A stretch of 64,000 bases of DNA, taken from positions 1-64,000 of the forward strand of contig CM073198.1 in the NCBI GenBank assembly GCA_037042915.1, given 5' to 3'. Shown here in pieces: positions 59,182 through 64,000 of this stretch (its first letter is position 1; each line of letters opens with the position of its first letter). The position numbers and the translations under genes are program-made. The stretch is from Auricularia sp. M13. Taxonomy: Eukaryota; Basidiomycota; Agaricomycetes; Auriculariales; Auriculariaceae. Under the pieces are notes generated by a model, which was not told the origin of the DNA, did no database searches, and was given only the letters and a program-made list of their open reading frames with translations.

Positions 59182-60325
59182 ATGAATCGCATGCATCTGG
59201 TCGCGAGGAACATCGCATGCCAACGCCGCCGGACCCGCTTCGACCGTCGTTGCCAACAACGTATCGCACAGCGTATGAGCTGGTGAGTTTCTGCTCGAGA
59301 TTCTCAGCCCGCTCTTCGTCGCTGACGCGCACGGCTGTCCGCGCAGCGAATCGCATGCATCTGATCGCGAGGAACATCACGCGCCGACGCCGGCGGGCTC
59401 GCTTCCGTCGTCGTCGCAGACGACGCTCCAGTGTGTGTGCAGGTGAGTTTCTGTTCAGAATGCTCAGTCCTCTTCCTTGTCACTGACGCGCAACGCTGTC
59501 TGCGCAGTGAATCGCTTGAATCTGCTCGCGCGGAATGTCACTCGCACAGCAGGCACGCTCTGTTAGAACGCTGCCATCGCGCGCGGCGTGAGTTGGTGAG
59601 TCCCCTCTTGCAATGTTCATCTCTTCACGTTGCTGACGCGCACGCTTTTCCGTGCAGGGAATCGCTCGAATCTGCTCGCGAGGCACTGCATGCACCGACG
59701 CCCGAAGCAGACCCGCTGCCGTCGCGCGCGCGACGGACGAGTCGGTGAGTCCTCGTGCTGCACCTCTCATCACCAGCAGCTGACGCGCCGGTCGTTCCGC
59801 GTAGAAAATGGCTTGAATCTGGTCGCGAGGAAGCGCAGCGGCGGCGAGCAGAGATTCGCCATGCGGGGATGCCGCAGACGGGCGACGCGCACTCCAGCAT
59901 TGTCACCGACCACGCCGACATCGCGCACGTCGGGAACGCGCATCCCGTCGCTCCGCCCGCCGCGCGAGGTCTCCCCAACGCTGTTCCGCGCGTCGCCCGT
60001 CTGCGGCATCCCCGCATGGCGAATCTCTGCTCCCCGCGGCACGGTCATCCAACAGTTCTCCCCGCGTCGGTCGCCCGGACCTCCGCTCGCATCCATCCGT
60101 TCATCTTGTCACTCCCTCTCACCCCACTCCCATCTTGGTTCGCCATCCGAGTCCTGCAATGCGTGCGCCATCGACCTCGCCATTTTCATTCCGCCCGCCG
60201 GGGCGTTCCCACGTGTTCCGCCCGCGGCGGGTTGCATCACCGAGCTCCTCTCCATCGCCCTTGCCACCGCCACACTCGTTCTCGTCAATTTCCCGACAAC
60301 ACTCCTGCTCGATCATGTACATTAG
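59182..60325 (+). CDS. Repeat-exon gene D, group C reference copy C3
   Basis: Exons 59182-59282, 59347-59442, 59508-59587, 59658-59744, 59805-60325: 885 nt, 294 residues, open throughout. The first four exons are repeat exons read alternately as MNRMHLVARNI, ESHASDREEHH, ESLESARAECH and NRSNLLARHCM peptides. The last exon begins ENGLNLVARKRSGGEQ, continues Pro/Ser/Arg-rich, and ends IFIPPAGAFPRVPPAAGC plus a hydrophobic stretch, stop TAG. The third exon must use the first of two adjacent GTGAGT donors. A faint likeness of the end to Pmp3-type small membrane proteins (IPPxGxF ... GC) is too weak to name it. The 5' end is unresolved; an in-frame ATG also lies at 59167. Confidence 0.45.
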
Positions 60326-61276
60326 TTCAGAGCAATGGAATAGACTGCTTTTCTTAGCAAATGTGTTTGAACCGCTGAGCATCCTGAGAATGTGTTGATT
60401 CCCGCAGTCTGTATGCGCATATGTTTGAGCTGTGAGGCGAAGCGAGGAAGCGGTGATGGGCGTTTAACATGCGAGGAAATCGACTTGTGCACTGTCACGC
60501 ATCCGCGGCATGAGCTCTGAGTCGGCCAGAATGTGTGTCCTGACGCTGAGAGCGCCTGAGATTCGCGGTCAAGCAGCACATCGAGTTCCTCGACGCTCAG
60601 TATGCATCAGCGGCAAAAATAACGTGCTGAGTCAAGCTTCTATGTGAAGTGAGGAAGCGGTGATGGGCGTTTAACATGCGAGGAAATCGACTTGTGCACT
60701 GTCACGCATCCGCGGCATGAGCTCTGAGACTGCGAGAATGTGTGTGTTGACGCTGAGAGGGCATGGGAGCAACACAGCGAGTTCCACGACGTTCAGTATG
60801 CATCAGCGGCGAAAATAACGTGCTGAGTCAAGCTTCTATGTGAAGCGAGGAAGTGTGATCGGGGAACGAACGAGATTGTGCCCAGGTCGCCAGTGTCTTT
60901 GCCAATGCGGAGACCAATCACCTAAGCCAGAGCTCGCATTGTTCGCATTTCTACAGCTATTAAACGGCGCGCAAGCATTGAGCAGGAATAAAAAAATGCA
61001 AGGAAGCGCGAAATCATGAATGCGCGCCTCGGAGAAGTCGGGAAGTACTGATGCGAGTCAGAATATCCGAGGAGGGCAGTGTGCCGGGCTGAGAGTCGTG
61101 AGGCAGAGGCCCAAAGCAAAAATACCATATGAGCGGCCTCTGAGCCCTAAGTACAAATCAGTAGCACGCCCATAACGCAGGAACAGCCTGTATTTCAGCG
61201 GGAACGGGGACGGCGGCGCGGACGGCTGACACGCAGATAGCCGGAGTGCTGACGCACCGCCAAGCCCGGCGCAGGG

Positions 61277-61442
61277 TATAAAAGACGAGGGGAGAGGGAG
61301 CGAGAGGCCAGCAGACCTTTCCCTCCTGTCGTGTCGCTGTCACTTTGCCCCTCGGTGGCGTCGTCGACGATCCGTTCGTCATCGTCGTCGTGCTATTTTT
61401 GTACATAGTCTCCTTGTTCTGCCTGGCCTTCGGGCGGGCAGA
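61277..61442 (+). promoter_or_regulatory. Module T, copy C3
   Basis: TATAAAA at 61277-61283 and hairpin, upstream of the longest right-hand ATP3 fragment. Confidence 0.55.
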
Positions 61443-61519
61443 ACCTCTGCCAATTTGAATCAACCCCTAAGGTCATTATGATACCTATCAGAAAATGCTG
61501 AACGTCCATTTTCTGGCAG

Positions 61520-62256
61520 AAGAGGACTTCGCGACAAACGCAACGGCGGCGAGGCGGGCAAGCGGCGGCTCTTCGTCGTCATCTCCTCCGACCGCGGGCT
61601 CTGCGGCGGTATCCACTCGTCCGTCTCCAAGGCGACCCGCCGCGCGCTGGGTGTCAGCAAGCCCAACCCCGACGAGAAGCTGCCCGCCGCCGACCCCGAC
61701 AGCCCCGTCATGGTCGTCGGCGACAAGAGCAAGGCCCAGCTCTCGCGTGCCGTCCCCAAGAACATCGTCCAGACCTTCAACCAGATTGGCAAGGACGTCC
61801 CCACCTTTGCCGACGCCTGCGCCGTCGCAGACCTCATTACCACCTCCGGCGTCGAGTACGACAGCATCGTCATTGTGCACAACAGGTTTGTTTCTGCGCT
61901 CAGCTACGAGCCGACCTTCGTTGAGGTCCTCAACGCCAAGGCTCTGTCAGAGTCGTGTACGTGCCATAAATTTCCTATCGATCATATCCTCATGCTCTAC
62001 AGCCGGATTCAAGTCGTACGAGATGGAGGAGGACGTGACCAAGGACCTCGCCGAGTTCCAGCTCGCCAACGCCGTCTTTGCCGCCCTCGTCGAGAGCCAC
62101 GCGGCCGAGCAGAGCTCGCGCCGCAACGCCATGGACAACGCGTCCAAGAACGCCGGCGACATGATCACCTCGCTTCAGATGCAGTACAACCGCGGTCGCC
62201 AGGCCGCCATCACGAACGAGCTGGTCGACATTATCACTGGTGCCTCGGCGCTGTAG
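61520..62256 (+). pseudogene. ATP3: ATP synthase gamma subunit, 5'-truncated (right-hand copy)
   Basis: Exons 61520-61956 and 62003-62256, open for 229 residues to TAG. It lacks the same N-terminal region as the copy at 9675 and is likewise preceded by module T. It differs from that copy by scattered substitutions, mostly silent in the last exon (for example GAGCTGGTCGACATTATC). An in-frame ATG ([11 protein letters not shown], 61710) would give only the C-terminal two thirds of the fragment. Confidence 0.93.
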
Positions 62257-63374
62257 ACGTCCTAGAACAAGTCGCCGCTGGCAATGGCAAAATCTGATTT
62301 TATTGTGCTATCTGACGGTTCTGACATTTGCGTCTTGCCCCCATGATTGAGCACGACAGTCCGGTGAACAGACTACCATCAACTCGATATCTCCGCACCG
62401 TGAGCACCATGCCAACATCTACTCAGTGCCACGAAATGGCTGCCGCCTTGCGCTGGGAATGGGTTTGCGACGAGTTACAGGCATTGGTGACCGATTCTCG
62501 CGTTTTGAACTCCTGCAGGCCGGCTTGTTAATAGGGGTATCACAGTGCTCGCAACAACTCGCAGCGCGAGATCGCAACGCAGCGAAAGCCTCAACGGTCT
62601 CAACGGCGTGTTACAGCGTTGCGAGTCTGGGAGTTGCAACACCTTGCAACGCCCACTCGCAACGAAATTTGCAACACACTCAGCAAAGGATGATATTTCC
62701 ATCATTCTCGCCGTCATCCGCCCACAAACCATGCGCTTTTGCATGTTTCTTGGTACTTTATAACGACGGAGTGCGCGGTGTTGGGAGTTATGTTGCGAGT
62801 GCTATCGCAGCACTTACTCTTGGCAACCGGCGCTCGCAACATTGTCGTCGCAATATTTTGTTGTGAGCCTTTGCGAGCTCGTTGTGATACCCCCTAGACT
62901 AGAGCGACCACAACGGCGGAACCTGCAGTCGCTACCGATTGCAGGTTTTCAATGTGCTGGGGCTGCCGCTGTCATCGCCCTGACAATCACGACTGTAGAA
63001 TGCAGGCACGCCTACAGTAAAGGCCTGCCTGAACTTTTGTGTCCCTGAGCTGGTCATGCTTCTTGTGATGCATCCTTTGTGCTGTTGGATGTATGCTGGA
63101 GTCCTGGATGTACCACATACTCTGCTTGCAGGCTGGCAAACAACCATAGTCGAGCAAGTGAGATGATTGCACAAGGCAATGAATTTCTCGTGTGATCCTG
63201 TCCTTGTGTGCTGGTATAGCAACTAATGAATGATTCCTTGCGAAACCCTGTCCAGGCGTTTCTCACTGTCTTTCAAACTGAAGAAAGGGTCAGATATTTC
63301 TGAGTTTGAGAATTGCACAACTTGAAGTACCGGTGCAAATAACGTGCAACATCACGTGAATTCCTCCTCTTCCC
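62257..63374. other. ATP3-PEX3 spacer, divergent long version
   Basis: It aligns with the 415-bp group A spacer at both ends (TGATTTTATTGTG near 62292; AAAGGCCTGCCTGAAC near 63018) but has about 650-700 bp more in between, including the element at 62531. This is probably a separate allele or the flank of the array. No gene seen. Confidence 0.6.
62531..62898. mobile_element. MITE-like element with imperfect terminal inverted repeats
   Basis: The left end reads ATAGGGGTATCACAGTGCTC (62531); the reverse complement of the right end reads CTAGGGGGTATCACAACGAG. The roughly 365-bp interior has no credible ORF and is rich in CTCGCAAC and GTTGCGA words facing both ways. The target-site duplication is unclear (perhaps TA). 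It looks like a non-autonomous DNA transposon; family not assigned. Confidence 0.6.
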
Positions 63375-64000
63375 ATGTTCCCGTCAGTACGCAAATGCGT
63401 GTACGCTCGTCGGCGCGGGCTCGCGCTCACCGCTGGCGTTCTTGGCTCGGCATACCTGCTTGGCCGATATGTGGTCGCCAGGCTTGAAGAAATCCGCGAT
63501 AAAGTACTCCAGGACCGTGCGGCGCGTGACAAGTGCGGCGCTCAGCTCTAATTTATTCATTATAATTGCTAATAATTTGATGAATACTAGTCTTCGACGC
63601 CGGTTCGCAAAGAACCAGGAGGACGTCGCGTTCAGCGTGCTCGCGCTGCTGCAGCCGCTGGGCGCCGCGATTCTGGACGCCATGGACGTCGAGCGGCTCA
63701 CGGCCGACCTGCGCGCGCTGTCCGCGAGGCCGACGCCAGCCCCGGTCGACGACGATGCGCGGTCGACGGCGACGGACGATTCGGGCTCGGGTTCCCGGCT
63801 GGCAGAGAGCGCGAGCAGTTGGGTCGACCAGTTCTCGCAGTCGCAGCTGCAATCGACGGCCTCGCTCGAAATCCCGCAGCCTGGAACAAGCGCCGGCGCG
63901 CACGAGGACTCGCCGCGCAGCACGGACGCCAGCGCGAGCATGGCGAGCTCCATGCTGAGCGACACGACGTCCGAGGCCAGCGCCAGCTCCGGCGCAACGT
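63375..64000 (+). CDS. PEX3: Peroxin-3, copy 7 (partial, runs off the window)
   Basis: Exon 1 63375-63532, intron 63533-63590, exon 2 from 63591 to the window edge, open as far as it goes (into the Ser-rich linker). It keeps the unfused upstream sequence (GCACAACTTGAAGTACCGG) that the fused copies have lost, so it shows the original PEX3 promoter side. Confidence 0.95.

Larger units (their letters stand above)
58209..61652. repeat. 3.5-kb tandem repeat, copy C3
   Basis: Third copy; instead of breaking at the filler it continues through ATP3 beyond CGCGCTGGGT, so it marks the right edge of the triplication. Confidence 0.93.

Noticed and set aside
60180-60325. Pmp3-family membrane protein at the end of gene D
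   Set aside because: Only a short IPPxGxF ... GC likeness; spacing differs, the second membrane segment does not fit, and group B lacks the region. Kept only as a remark.

Overview
The window looks like nuclear DNA from a GC-rich, intron-dense fungus, most likely a basidiomycetous yeast of the Tremellomycetes type (placement is inference). The recognisable genes are eukaryotic: the mitochondrial ATP synthase gamma subunit (ATP3) and peroxin-3 (PEX3). Their GT-AG introns are 44-62 nt long with CTAAT, CTGAC or CTCAC branch-like sites. I saw no prokaryotic operon signals, rRNA, tRNA or CRISPR.

Almost the whole window is one tandem segmental-duplication array, all on the + strand. The basic unit of about 8.7-9.9 kb reads: [5'-truncated ATP3] - PEX3 - unknown multi-exon gene E - small ORF F - spacer with palindromes - repeat-exon gene D - a TATA/hairpin module (T). 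The T module then joins the next unit. PEX3 starts at 933, 10827, 19614, 28331, 37052, 45785 and 63375. Units 1-2 (group A, about 1-19569) keep an ATP3 fragment at the junction. Units 3-6 (group B, about 19570-51118) have lost ATP3, so module T lies directly upstream of PEX3. From 51119 a 3,545-bp piece (gene D plus module T plus 133 bp of ATP3) is repeated nearly identically three times (group C). The first two repeats end in an AT-rich, self-complementary filler. The third runs into a longer ATP3 fragment, a divergent spacer holding a MITE-like element, and PEX3 copy 7, which leaves the window.

The simplest history (inference) is this: ATP3 and PEX3 were neighbours; a tandem duplication joined sequence just downstream of module T to an ATP3 intron; inner units then lost ATP3; and the right side was triplicated again. 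Copies differ by point changes, by larger differences showing recombination between groups, and by many one-base homopolymer differences. The last kind may be uncorrected sequencing error and must be settled before calling pseudogenes. Of the six complete PEX3 copies, only copy 5 (37052-38753) has an uninterrupted spliced frame.

Genes E and D resemble nothing I recognise, but they behave as coding. E stays open through ten exons in group B and is broken in group A. D is built from a tandemly repeated exon-intron unit of about 166 bp, read in two different frames in successive exons, and ends in a hydrophobic C-terminus.
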